64,000 nucleotides of DNA from Betaproteobacteria bacterium Ga0077526 (lineage in GTDB: Bacteria; Pseudomonadota; Gammaproteobacteria; Burkholderiales; Ga0077523), in the NCBI GenBank assembly GCA_001464765.1, contig LNDV01000034.1, positions 62,001 through 126,000 of the forward strand, read 5' to 3'. The notes beneath the pieces were generated by a model, which had not been told where the DNA came from, ran no database searches, and worked only from the letters and a program-made list of their open reading frames with translations. The translations under genes and the position numbers were made by a program. This document shows, piece after piece, positions 42,117-52,469 of this stretch; the first letter of the stretch is position 1, and every line of letters begins with the position of its first letter.

Positions 42117-42692
42117 TCAGAGGCTTTCGGGGGCGGGCTTTCGGTCGGCCGCCCACTGCGGCCAGCGCTTGCGCACGAGATCGCCATCGGCGGCGTACAT
42201 GTGGCAGGTCCCGATGAGTGGCGGTCGCTTGCCGTCGGAGCCGGAGGGCTTCGCGCGTTCCCGCGCGCCGTAGAGCGTCTGGTACACGGTGGTGGCGATG
42301 GGGCCCAGCAGTTCCACCAGGTGCGTGCAGCCTTTGGTTCCGCCCAGCAGTTCACGCGTCTTCAGCGTGAAACCCGGCTTGATGTGCAGGCCCTTCAGCG
42401 CCTGGAAGTTCGGCGTGATGGCGGCGCAGCCATAGTAGGGCCCCCAGTCGGTGACGACTTCCACGTCGTGAATCAGCAGGTCGATGTCGACAGTCAGGCG
42501 GATCCACATCTCGTGCATCGGCTCCCCGGCAGGCAGCACGTTACCCGGCCGGTCCATGTTCGGCACGTCGAATGGCTTGGTGTCGACAAGATGGCCTTCG
42601 ATGTCCCACAGCCCGTCGTCGCGGTGGTATCCCCGGCACTCGACGGTTCGAGTGTGCTTGAGGTGGCGGGGTGCGGGAGCGGACAGCGGCAT
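42117..42692 (-). CDS. DUF2889 family protein
   Basis: A 191-residue protein without signal or membrane segment. It begins PLSAPAPRHLKHTRTVECRG and contains REDGLWDIEG-like HRDDGLWDIEGHLVDTKPFD, then WIRLTVDIDLLIHDVEVVTD and a GCTHLVELLGPIATTVYQT stretch. This matches the DUF2889 family, whose role is unknown but which is often encoded near acyl-CoA metabolism genes in Betaproteobacteria. It lies 15 bases before the CoA-transferase. Confidence 0.8.
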   Translation of the reverse strand: MPLSAPAPRHLKHTRTVECRGYHRDDGLWDIEGHLVDTKPFDVPNMDRPGNVLPAGEPMHEMWIRLTVDIDLLIHDVEVVTDWGPYYGCAAITPNFQALKGLHIKPGFTLKTRELLGGTKGCTHLVELLGPIATTVYQTLYGARERAKPSGSDGKRPPLIGTCHMYAADGDLVRKRWPQWAADRKPAPESL

Positions 42693-42761
42693 GGTGGAAT
42701 TCCTGGTGCGGTGAATCGGGAGCGAGCGGCCGGAGGCGCGAGGGCGTGAGTGCTTCGCCGG

Positions 42762-42953
42762 TCAGACGGGAGGCGTCAGCGGCGTCTGTCTCGCCGCCAC
42801 ACGCGCGAGCACCTCGCGCTTGTCGCGGTTCGACAGTCGCGACCACACGGCAATCTCGTCGATGGTTCGAAAGCAGCCGCGGCACAGGCCGCTGACCGGG
42901 TCCATGGTGCAGACCTGCACGCAAGGGGAAGCTACGTCGTCGAAGGGAGTCAT
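42762..42953 (-). CDS. DUF1289 Cys-rich small protein
   Basis: A 63-residue protein with four cysteines in the DUF1289 pattern, SPCVQVCTMDPVSGLCRGC, followed by FRTIDEIAVWSRLSNRDK. The family probably binds a metal; function unknown. I use the ATG at 42953; a GTG three codons earlier, close to the HMG-CoA lyase stop, is possible. Confidence 0.8.
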   Translation of the reverse strand: MTPFDDVASPCVQVCTMDPVSGLCRGCFRTIDEIAVWSRLSNRDKREVLARVAARQTPLTPPV

Positions 42954-42966
42954 GGTGATCACGGGT

Positions 42967-43884
42967 TCAGGCGGCCTGACGGCGCGCGCGGGCAGCCAGC
43001 GCCCGGCCGGCGCGGGAAGCGTTGGGACGATCGATGGCCTGGCAGATGAACTCGCCGGCCTGCGCGAGCTTCGTCATGTCGACACCGGTCTTCACACCGA
43101 GGCCGTCGAGCAGATAGAGGACGTCTTCGGTCGCGACGTTGCCCGTGGCACCGGGCGAGTAAGGGCAACCGCCCAGCCCCGCGACGGAGCAGTCGAACGT
43201 CGCGACACCGAGATCCATGGACGCCAGGATGTTGCCCAGCGCCTGTCCGAACGTGTCGTGGAAGTGCCCGCCAAGTTTTTCCACCGGCACTTGCCGCGCG
43301 ACCGCTTCGATCATGCGCTGCGTTCGCGCGGGGGTGCCCATGCCGGTGGTGTCCCCCAGCGAGACCTCGTAGCAGCCCAGATCGAACAGGCGCTTCGCCA
43401 CGTGCGCGACGGCCTGCGGGTCCACGTCACCCTCGTAGGGACAGCCGACCACCACGGACACGTATCCGCGGACGCGCAATCCCTTCGCCAGCGCCGTTTC
43501 GCACACCGGCGCGAAGCGGTCGATGGATTCGTCGATGCTGCAGTTGATGTTCTTGCGGGAGAAGGACTCCGTCGCGGCGGCGAACACGGCGACTTCCTCC
43601 GCGCGGGCCGCGATGGCCGCCTCCAGGCCCTTCATGTTCGGCACGAGCACCGGGTAGCTGACACCCGGTTTGCGGCGGATGCGCGCCATCACCTCGGCGG
43701 CGTCGCCCATCTGAGGCACCCACTTGGGTGACACGAAGCTCGTGGCTTCCACGGCGGGCAGTCCCGCATCGGCGAGCCGTTCGATGAGTTCCACCTTCAC
43801 GTCAGTGGGCACCATCGCCGCCTCGTTCTGCAGGCCGTCGCGTGGCCCCACTTCGACCAGCCTCACGGCCGCCGGATACTTCAT
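42967..43884 (-). CDS. mvaB: Hydroxymethylglutaryl-CoA lyase
   Basis: A 305-residue lyase that splits HMG-CoA into acetoacetate and acetyl-CoA, the last step of leucine breakdown. EVGPRDGLQNEAAMVP at 11-26 carries the catalytic Arg/Asp, SLGDTTGMGTP and HFHDTFGQALGN hold metal-binding residues, and the catalytic Cys lies in GLGGCPYSPGATGN. Transcribed after the methylcrotonyl-CoA carboxylase alpha gene, 22 bases apart. Confidence 0.95.
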   Translation of the reverse strand: MKYPAAVRLVEVGPRDGLQNEAAMVPTDVKVELIERLADAGLPAVEATSFVSPKWVPQMGDAAEVMARIRRKPGVSYPVLVPNMKGLEAAIAARAEEVAVFAAATESFSRKNINCSIDESIDRFAPVCETALAKGLRVRGYVSVVVGCPYEGDVDPQAVAHVAKRLFDLGCYEVSLGDTTGMGTPARTQRMIEAVARQVPVEKLGGHFHDTFGQALGNILASMDLGVATFDCSVAGLGGCPYSPGATGNVATEDVLYLLDGLGVKTGVDMTKLAQAGEFICQAIDRPNASRAGRALAARARRQAA

Positions 43885-43906
43885 CCTCGTTTCTCCCTCG
43901 CTGCGC

Positions 43907-45913
<2,007 letters not shown>

Positions 45914-45925
45914 GGCGAGGTCAGG

Positions 45926-46729
45926 TCAGTTGCCTTCGGACGGCGGCACCCACGACGGGGTGCGCTTCTCGAGGAAGGCGGCAATGCCTTCGCGCCCTTC
46001 GGCACTGGCGCGGGTCCGGGCGATACGCTGTGCGGTGTCTTCCACGACGGCAGTTTCGATGGGCCGTCCGGCCACGGCACGGATGAGGTCCTTCGCGGCG
46101 CCGATCGCCTTGGGTCCGCCCTTCAGGAGCTGGTCGATCAGCGCATCGAGACTGGAGTCGAGCCACTCGGGGTCCACGACTTCGGACACGAGCCCCAGGT
46201 GATAGGCCTGCTCCGCCGGGAAGCGCTCGGCCGTCAGAAAGTAGCGGCGAGCCGAACGCTCGCCGATCGCGCGGACCACGTAGGGGCTGATGACCGCGGG
46301 GATGAGGCCGAGACGAACTTCCGAGAGCGAGAACGTCGCGCCCTTCGCTGCCACCGCCATATCACAGCACGCGACGAGTCCGACCCCGCCGCCGAACGCG
46401 TGACCCTGCACGCGCGCGATGGTGGGCTTGTGCAGCCGATCGATGGTGCGCATGAGCTCGGCAAGCTGCAGGGCGTCGCGGAGGTTGTCGCCTTCCGTGT
46501 AGTGCGCCATGCGCTTCATCCAGTTGAGATCCGCGCCGGACGAGAAGCTCTTGCCGTGCGCCGCCAGCACCACGACCCGCGCAGCGGGGTCGTCGTCCAG
46601 GCTGCGCATCACACGCGTGAGTTCGGCGATCAGGGTCTCGTCGAAGGCGTTGTGCACGTCCGGCCGGTTCATGGTCACGGTCGCGACGCCCGTCCGGGAC
46701 ACGTTCAGTTCCACCACCTTGTCACTCAT
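45926..46729 (-). CDS. liuC: Methylglutaconyl-CoA hydratase (crotonase family)
   Basis: A 267-residue crotonase-fold enzyme. Oxyanion regions are AHGKSFSSGADLNWMKR and QGHAFGGGVGLVACCDMA, and the acidic residues are in LSEVRLGLIPAVISPYV. Placed between the two carboxylase genes, which is the usual place for the hydratase turning methylglutaconyl-CoA into HMG-CoA. It overlaps the TfoX C-domain gene by eight bases. Confidence 0.92.
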   Translation of the reverse strand: MSDKVVELNVSRTGVATVTMNRPDVHNAFDETLIAELTRVMRSLDDDPAARVVVLAAHGKSFSSGADLNWMKRMAHYTEGDNLRDALQLAELMRTIDRLHKPTIARVQGHAFGGGVGLVACCDMAVAAKGATFSLSEVRLGLIPAVISPYVVRAIGERSARRYFLTAERFPAEQAYHLGLVSEVVDPEWLDSSLDALIDQLLKGGPKAIGAAKDLIRAVAGRPIETAVVEDTAQRIARTRASAEGREGIAAFLEKRTPSWVPPSEGN

Positions 46730-47000
46730 CGGCTCGTGCCCTCGCTCTCAGTTCATCCCGGAGCTTTCCGGGGATGCGGTTCCAGTGCAGGTCCATCAGC
46801 GCGCCCTGCAGCGCGTAGAGCATCACAGGCGTGACGTTGTAGCCGAGCTTGCGCATCATCCGGAACGCATTCACGGCGCCCACCTCGTGCAGGTCGCGGC
46901 GCGTGTGGACACCGATCGCCGCCAGCCATTTCACGGACTGCGGCCCGATGTTCTTCATGGATGCGACCGGGGCCTCGGTCTCTGGCGTGGTGGCGGTCAA
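46722..47000 (-). CDS. TfoX C-terminal domain protein
   Basis: A small protein of 92 residues from the TTG at 47000 (78 from the ATG at 46958), consisting only of a TfoX-C domain: NIGPQSVKWLAAIGVHTRRD, then FRMMRKLGYNVTPVMLYAL. The TTG is preferred because AAGGA lies nine bases upstream; the ATG has no ribosome site. This helix-hairpin-helix-like domain in TfoX is linked to competence regulation, but this stand-alone version has no assigned role. It sits between the carboxylase beta gene and the hydratase gene. Confidence 0.75.
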   Translation of the reverse strand: MTATTPETEAPVASMKNIGPQSVKWLAAIGVHTRRDLHEVGAVNAFRMMRKLGYNVTPVMLYALQGALMDLHWNRIPGKLRDELRARARADE

Positions 47001-47034
47001 GTCGCTGTGTCCTTCATTCGTGTCGCCAAGGGCA

Positions 47035-48642
47035 TCACATCCGGAACACGCCGAACGTCGTCTTCTCGACCGGGGCATTCAGCGCGGCCGACAGGCCCAG
47101 CCCCAGCACCATGCGGGTGTCGGCGGGATCGATCACGCCGTCGTCCCACAACCTCGCGCTTGCGTAGTAGGGGTGCCCCTGCGTCTCGTACTGCGAACGG
47201 ATGGGCGCCTTGAAGGCTTCCTCCTCGTCCGCCGACCAGTTGCCGCCGCGGGCCTCGATGCCGTCGCGCTTGACGGTCGCGAGCACGCTCGCCGCCTGTT
47301 CGCCGCCCATCACGGAGATGCGCGCGTTGGGCCACATCCACAGGAAGCGGGGACTGTAGGCCCGCCCGCACATGCCGTAGTTGCCCGCGCCGAAGCTGCC
47401 GCCCACGATCACCGTGAACTTGGGCACCTTCGCGCACGCGACCGCGGTGACCATCTTGGCGCCGTCCTTCGCGATCCCGGCGGACTCGTACTTGCGGCCC
47501 ACCATGAAGCCGGTGATGTTCTGCAGGAACACGAGCGGAATGCCGCGCTGCGCGCACAGCTCGATGAAGTGCGCGCCCTTCTGGGCGGACTCCGAGAACA
47601 GGATGCCGTTGTTGGCGACGATGCCGACCGGATAGCCGAACACATGCGCGAAACCGCACACCAGGGTCGTGCCGTAGTTCTGCTTGAACTCGTCGAGTTC
47701 GCTGCCGTCGACGATGCGGGCGATGATCTCGCGCACGTCGAACGGCTTGCGGGCATCGGTCGGGATCACGCCATGCAGTTCGGAGGCGGAGAAGAGCGGC
47801 TCCCGCGGTTCGCGCAGCGCGACGTCCGGACGCTTCACGCCGTTCAGGTTGCCGACGATGCCGCGCGCGATGTCGAGCGCGTGGGGATCGTCGAGCGCGT
47901 AGTGGTCGGCCACGCCGGACACTCTCGTGTGCACGTCGGCCCCACCAAGATCTTCCGCAGAGACGACCTCGCCCGTAGCCGCCTTCACCAGGGGCGGGCC
48001 GCCCAGGAAGATGGTGCCCTGGTTGCGCACGATGATGCTCTCGTCGGACATGGCCGGCACGTAGGCGCCGCCTGCGGTGCAGGAGCCCATCACCACGGCG
48101 ATCTGCGCGATGCCCTGCGCGGACATGTTCGCCTGGTTGAAGAAGATGCGGCCGAAGTGATCGCGATCGGGGAACACATCGTCCTGGTTGGGCAGGTTGG
48201 CACCGCCCGAGTCGACGAGGTAGATGCACGGCAGGCGGTTCTGCTGCGCAATCTCCTGCGCGCGCAGGTGCTTCTTCACGGTCATCGGGTAATAGGTGCC
48301 GCCCTTCACCGTGGCGTCGTTGGCCACCACGACGCACTCGCGCCCGTTCACCCGTCCGATGCCGGTGACGATGCCGGCGCCCGGGGCTTCGTCGTTGTAC
48401 ATGCCGTGCGCCGCGAGCTGGGACAGCTCGAGGAATGGCGAACCCGGATCGAGCAGCCGCTGCACGCGGTCGCGCGGCAGCAGCTTGCCGCGGGCGGTGT
48501 GCTTGTCGCGGGCCGACTGTCCGCCCCCCAGGGAGACACGGGCGACCTGCGAGCGCAGGTCTGCCACGAGCGCGGCCATGGTCTCGGCGTTGCGCCGGAA
48601 GTCGTCGCCGCGCGGATTGAGCTTGGAGCGGATCTGGGTCAT
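47035..48642 (-). CDS. liuB: 3-methylcrotonyl-CoA carboxylase beta (carboxyltransferase) subunit
   Basis: A 535-residue carboxyltransferase. It opens with residues of type SARDKHTARGKLLPRDRVQR and carries the oxyanion loops SGGANLPNQDDVFPDRDHFG and GSFGAGNYGMCGRAYSPRF. SVMGGEQAASVLATVKR is also conserved in methylcrotonyl- and geranyl-CoA carboxylases. It forms the active enzyme with the biotin subunit encoded downstream. The ATG at 48642 is preferred over a longer frame without family sequence. Confidence 0.93.
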   Translation of the reverse strand: MTQIRSKLNPRGDDFRRNAETMAALVADLRSQVARVSLGGGQSARDKHTARGKLLPRDRVQRLLDPGSPFLELSQLAAHGMYNDEAPGAGIVTGIGRVNGRECVVVANDATVKGGTYYPMTVKKHLRAQEIAQQNRLPCIYLVDSGGANLPNQDDVFPDRDHFGRIFFNQANMSAQGIAQIAVVMGSCTAGGAYVPAMSDESIIVRNQGTIFLGGPPLVKAATGEVVSAEDLGGADVHTRVSGVADHYALDDPHALDIARGIVGNLNGVKRPDVALREPREPLFSASELHGVIPTDARKPFDVREIIARIVDGSELDEFKQNYGTTLVCGFAHVFGYPVGIVANNGILFSESAQKGAHFIELCAQRGIPLVFLQNITGFMVGRKYESAGIAKDGAKMVTAVACAKVPKFTVIVGGSFGAGNYGMCGRAYSPRFLWMWPNARISVMGGEQAASVLATVKRDGIEARGGNWSADEEEAFKAPIRSQYETQGHPYYASARLWDDGVIDPADTRMVLGLGLSAALNAPVEKTTFGVFRM

Positions 48643-48661
48643 GGTGACGCGGGAGTCTTCG

Positions 48662-49063
48662 CTATTCCTTGAAGGTCTTCTCGGCGACGGCACCGCCGCC
48701 CTTCTTCCAGCCGTTGAAGCCACCGTCGATGTGGCACACGGGCTCCAGGCCCATCTGCTGCACCACGTCCGTGGCCAGCGCCGAACGCCAGCCCGAGGCG
48801 CAGTAGAACACGAACTCCTTGCCGGAACCGAACACTTCCTTGTAGTACGGGCTCGCGGGATCGACCCAGAACTCGAGCATGCCGCGCGGCGCGTGGAAGG
48901 CGCCGGGAATCATCCCGTCGCGCTCGAGTTCGCGCGGGTCGCGCAGGTCGACGAACACCACGTCGTCCCGGCCATGCTTCGCCTTGGCTTCGTCGAGACT
49001 GATCGTGCGGATCCTGCCCCGGGCTTCCTCGACCAGCGTCTTGCAACCCTTGGTGATGGCCAT
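48662..49063 (-). CDS. Rhodanese-like domain protein
   Basis: A 133-residue single rhodanese domain. DVVFVDLRDPRELERDGMIP is the domain start and catalytic Cys88 lies in FYCASGWRSALA. The active loop CASGWRSA fits sulfur transfer. GGGAGAAGA precedes the ATG at 49063. Located in the leucine run between liuB and a LOG gene; no direct link to leucine metabolism is known. Confidence 0.9.
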   Translation of the reverse strand: MAITKGCKTLVEEARGRIRTISLDEAKAKHGRDDVVFVDLRDPRELERDGMIPGAFHAPRGMLEFWVDPASPYYKEVFGSGKEFVFYCASGWRSALATDVVQQMGLEPVCHIDGGFNGWKKGGGAVAEKTFKE

Positions 49064-49098
49064 GTCTTCTTCTCCCTGGAATGTTCGATCGATGAAAA

Positions 49099-49686
49099 CT
49101 AGGTCTGCGCGCCGGTGAGCCAAGGCTCGAGGACCGGCGCACGGTAGTCGCGGAGTGCGGCAATCAGCTCGTCCGGCGAGGCGATCGTGGACACGATGTC
49201 GCGGTGCTCGGTGCGTACGAAGCCGGCCTCGTGCGCCCGGTCGATCATCGCCACCATGGGCTGGTAGTAATGGTGGACATCGACGAGCACGCAAGGTTTC
49301 GCGTGCATGCCGAGCTGCGACCAGGTGACGATCTCGCAGAACTCCTCGAAGGTGCCGAAACCGCCGGGCAGCGCGACGAACGCGTCGGACCGGTCGGCCA
49401 TCTTCTGCTTGCGCTCGTGCATGGAACCCACCACGACCAGTTCGGTGAGCCCCTGGAACGCGACTTCCCGGCGCGCCAGCGCTTCCGGAATGATGCCGAT
49501 CACACGGCCCCCGGCGGCCAGCGCGGCTTCGGCCACGGCGCCCATCAGGCCGACGCGACCGCCGCCGTAGACGAGTTCCATGCCGTTCTCGGCCAGGATG
49601 CGGCCCACCGCCCGGGCGCTCTCGACAAAGCGCGGATCATGGCCGGGGCTCGACCCGCAGAACACGCAGACGCGACGGATGGCCAC
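49099..49686 (-). CDS. LOG family protein (cytokinin riboside 5'-monophosphate phosphoribohydrolase-like)
   Basis: A 195-residue LOG protein. VCVFCGSSPGHDPRFVESAR at the start, LVYGGGRVGLMGAVAEAAL, and the hallmark PGGFGTFEE at 107-115 are all present. The family releases the base from nucleoside monophosphates; it is often mislabelled lysine decarboxylase. It shares one base with the next upstream gene, so it is probably translated together with it. Confidence 0.88.
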   Translation of the reverse strand: MAIRRVCVFCGSSPGHDPRFVESARAVGRILAENGMELVYGGGRVGLMGAVAEAALAAGGRVIGIIPEALARREVAFQGLTELVVVGSMHERKQKMADRSDAFVALPGGFGTFEEFCEIVTWSQLGMHAKPCVLVDVHHYYQPMVAMIDRAHEAGFVRTEHRDIVSTIASPDELIAALRDYRAPVLEPWLTGAQT

Positions 49687-50288
49687 TAGAAACCGCCCAG
49701 TTCGAGCCAGCGGTCGATCTGGTCGAAACGATCCAGGCCCCAGAAGGGCTCGTCGTCCACGAACACGAAGGGCGAGCCGAACACACCGCGAGCGATGGCG
49801 GCGTCGCCTTCGGCCTTGGCCTTCTCCTTAACCGCGGGATTCTCCAATGCGGCCTGCAGTTCCGCCGCATCGTGACCGAGTAAGGCCGCGATGCGGATGG
49901 TGTCGGACGGGTTCGAGATATTCACGTCGTCGACGAAGTAGGCATGGAAGAGCCGCGCGGCCAGGGCCTTCGCGGCCGCAGGGTCCTTCGCGTCGAGCCA
50001 GTAGAAGGTGCGCATCGGCGCCTGCATCGCCACCGGAAACACGCTGGGAGGACGATACGGAATGCCGTGATAGCGCGCGCTGCGCTGGAAGTCGTGCTTC
50101 GAGTAGTCGCCCTTCATCGGGATCATGGGCAGCGGCGGCTGGCCGGTGACCTTGAGCGCCGCACCGAGCAACATGGGCCGCCACTTGACCTCCCGGCCGT
50201 GACGCGCCGCAAGGGCGTCGATCTTCGTGCTGGCGAGATAGCCGTAGGGCGAGGTGAAGTCGAAGTAGAAGTCGAGGGCGGCGGCCAT
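49686..50288 (-). CDS. 2-hydroxychromene-2-carboxylate isomerase-like, DsbA fold
   Basis: A 200-residue kappa-class GST/DsbA-fold protein. It opens LDFYFDFTSPYGYLASTKID with Ser at the position of the DsbA cysteine, then MLLGAALKVTGQPPLPMIP and a C-terminal GVFGSPFVFVDDEPFWGLDR. The family isomerises chromene carboxylates or transfers glutathione in aromatic breakdown. The start at 50288 is the ATG before the conserved AALDFYFDFTSP; longer frames run back into the neighbouring gene. Shares the leucine run with no obvious substrate. Confidence 0.88.
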   Translation of the reverse strand: MAAALDFYFDFTSPYGYLASTKIDALAARHGREVKWRPMLLGAALKVTGQPPLPMIPMKGDYSKHDFQRSARYHGIPYRPPSVFPVAMQAPMRTFYWLDAKDPAAAKALAARLFHAYFVDDVNISNPSDTIRIAALLGHDAAELQAALENPAVKEKAKAEGDAAIARGVFGSPFVFVDDEPFWGLDRFDQIDRWLELGGF

Positions 50289-50301
50289 GGCGGGTTCCGG
50301 A

Positions 50302-51213
50302 TCAGCGCTTGGGCGGGACGGTGACGTTGTTGAGCTTGGCCTGCGCCTCCACCAGCGAGGCGAGAAGCTTGTCGGGGGCGCCGAAGCCCAGCGCGAGCGC
50401 CTGATTGAGGCTCTGGTTAACGGCGCTGGACACCACGCCGGCAAACTTGGCTTCGGTCATTTCCTGGATGAAGTAGCGCACGTCCTTCGCGGCGTTGGCC
50501 AGCGCGAACTTCATGCGAGTGAAGTCGCCTTCCGAAGCGCCGCCCGCCGCCATCTGGAACATATTGGAGTTGACCGGGCCCACGCTCACGAGCTTCACGA
50601 GTTCGCGCGGATCGAGCCCCAGCTTTACGCAGGCCACCACCGCCTCGGCGTAGAGGCTCACCGAACCGATGGACAGGAAGTTGTTCACGAGCTTGAGCGT
50701 GTGGCCCGAACCCACGTCACCCACATGGAACACGTTCTCGCAGAAACCCCGCAGCAGCGGCTCGATCTCGGCGAAGGTCTCGGGGTCCGCGCCGGTGAGC
50801 GTATTGAGGCGGCCCTGCTCGGCTTCGACCGGTGTGCGCGTAAGCGGGGAATCGACGAAGCGCACGCCCTTCTCGCGGAACGCCTCGGCCAGCTTGCGCG
50901 TGGACCCGGGCTGACAGGTGGAGGTGTCGATCACGATCTGGCCGCTCCGGCACGAAGCCAGGATACCGCCGGGTCGATGCACGAGATCCTCGACTTGAGG
51001 CGTGCCCGTCACGCACAGGATCACGATGTCGGATACCGCCACCAGCGACGCGACATCCTTGGCTTCCGCCGCGCCGCGCTGCACGAGATCTTCGACCGGC
51101 GCCCGGTTGGTGTGACCCAGCACGGTGACCTTCCAGCCCTTCTCCAGCAGATTCTTCGCCATGCCGTGGCCCATCAGGCCCACGCCGATGAAGCCGATCG
51201 CGTGCTTGCTCAT
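50302..51213 (-). CDS. 3-hydroxyisobutyrate dehydrogenase family NAD(P)-dependent oxidoreductase
   Basis: A 303-residue beta-hydroxyacid dehydrogenase. GFIGVGLMGHGMAKNLL is the dinucleotide fold, DSPLTRTPVEAEQGRLNTLT the substrate-binding signature and catalytic Lys174 lies in GSGHTLKLVNNFL. Members act on 3-hydroxyisobutyrate, tartronate semialdehyde or 4-hydroxybutyrate. Presence in a branched-chain cluster fits valine or propionate-type breakdown, but the substrate is not proved. Confidence 0.87.
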   Translation of the reverse strand: MSKHAIGFIGVGLMGHGMAKNLLEKGWKVTVLGHTNRAPVEDLVQRGAAEAKDVASLVAVSDIVILCVTGTPQVEDLVHRPGGILASCRSGQIVIDTSTCQPGSTRKLAEAFREKGVRFVDSPLTRTPVEAEQGRLNTLTGADPETFAEIEPLLRGFCENVFHVGDVGSGHTLKLVNNFLSIGSVSLYAEAVVACVKLGLDPRELVKLVSVGPVNSNMFQMAAGGASEGDFTRMKFALANAAKDVRYFIQEMTEAKFAGVVSSAVNQSLNQALALGFGAPDKLLASLVEAQAKLNNVTVPPKR

Positions 51214-51262
51214 CGCATCCCTCTCCGTGACTGCAGGATTTCGTTGTGGTTGTCGTTGCGGC

Positions 51263-52444
51263 TCAGTGCAGTTCGACCGCGAGGGCCGTAGCTTCGCCGC
51301 CGCCGATGCACAGGCTTGCCACGCCGCGCTTGAGGCCGTACTTGCGAAGGGCCCCCAGCAGCGTCACCACGATGCGCGCGCCGGACGCGCCGATCGGATG
51401 ACCCAGCGCACAGGCGCCGCCATGCACGTTGACCTTCTCGTGCGGCAGGGCGAGGTCCTTCATCGCGACCATCGTGACCACCGCGAAAGCTTCGTTGATC
51501 TCGTACAGATCGACATCCGCCGCCTTCCAGCCGGTGCGGTCGAACAGCTTGCGGATGGCGCCGACCGGCGCCGTGGTGAACAGCCCCGGCTCCTGCGCAT
51601 GCGTGGTGTGACCGACGATGGTGGCCAGAGGCGTGAGCCCGCGGCTCTCGGCCTCCGAACGGCGCATCAGGATGAGCGCCGCGGCACCATCGGAAATCGA
51701 GCTGGAGTTCGCGGCGGTGACCGTGCCGTCCTTGCGGAAGGCCGGCTTCAGTTGCGGGATCTTCTCGAAGTTGGCCTTGAAGGGCTGCTCGTCCTGGTCC
51801 ATGAAACGGTCGCCCTTGCCCGACTTGAGGGGCACCGGCGCGGTCTCCCACCCGAACCAGCCCTCGCGGTTGGCCTTCTGGGCGCGCTCGAGCGAGGTGA
51901 TCGCGAAGCGGTCCTGCTCTTCACGCGTGAAGGCGTACTTGCCCGCGCAGTCCTCGGCGAAGGTGCCCATGAGGCGGCCCTTGTCGTAGGCGTCTTCCAG
52001 ACCGTCGAGGAACATGTGGTCCATCACCTGCTGATGCCCCATGCGGTAGCCGCTGCGCGCCTTGGGCAGCAGATACGGCGCGTTCGACATGCTTTCCATG
52101 CCGCCCGCGAGCATCACGCGGTTGGTACCCGCGGCGAGCAGGTCGTGCGCAAGCATGATGGCCTTCATGCCCGAGCCGCACATCTTGTTGATGGTTGTGC
52201 AGCCCGCCGACAGCGGGATGCCGCCGCCAAGGCTCGCCTGGCGCGCGGGCGCCTGACCCTGGCCCGCGGGCAGCACGCAACCCATGATGACCTCGTCGAT
52301 CGCATCGGCGCCAATCGCTGCGCGCTCGATGGCAGCGCGGATCGCGGCGGCGCCGAGTTCGGAGGCGGTGTAGTCCTTGAGTTCGCCCTGGAACGCGCCC
52401 ATGGGGGTGCGGATGGCGGAGACGATCACGATGGGGTCGGACAT
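51263..52444 (-). CDS. Acetyl-CoA acetyltransferase (thiolase)
   Basis: A 393-residue thiolase. Nucleophile Cys89 is in NKMCGSGMKA, with GGACALGHPIGAS (His about 349) and Cys379 in SLCIGGGEA, in step with the biosynthetic thiolase numbering. It condenses or cleaves acetoacetyl-CoA. In this operon it can split acetoacetyl-CoA derived from leucine, and it may also feed PHA synthesis by the PhaC encoded nearby. The ATG at 52444 is preceded by AGGAG. Confidence 0.92.
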   Translation of the reverse strand: MSDPIVIVSAIRTPMGAFQGELKDYTASELGAAAIRAAIERAAIGADAIDEVIMGCVLPAGQGQAPARQASLGGGIPLSAGCTTINKMCGSGMKAIMLAHDLLAAGTNRVMLAGGMESMSNAPYLLPKARSGYRMGHQQVMDHMFLDGLEDAYDKGRLMGTFAEDCAGKYAFTREEQDRFAITSLERAQKANREGWFGWETAPVPLKSGKGDRFMDQDEQPFKANFEKIPQLKPAFRKDGTVTAANSSSISDGAAALILMRRSEAESRGLTPLATIVGHTTHAQEPGLFTTAPVGAIRKLFDRTGWKAADVDLYEINEAFAVVTMVAMKDLALPHEKVNVHGGACALGHPIGASGARIVVTLLGALRKYGLKRGVASLCIGGGEATALAVELH

Positions 52445-52469
52445 GGCAGGCACTCCTGGAAGACGAAGA

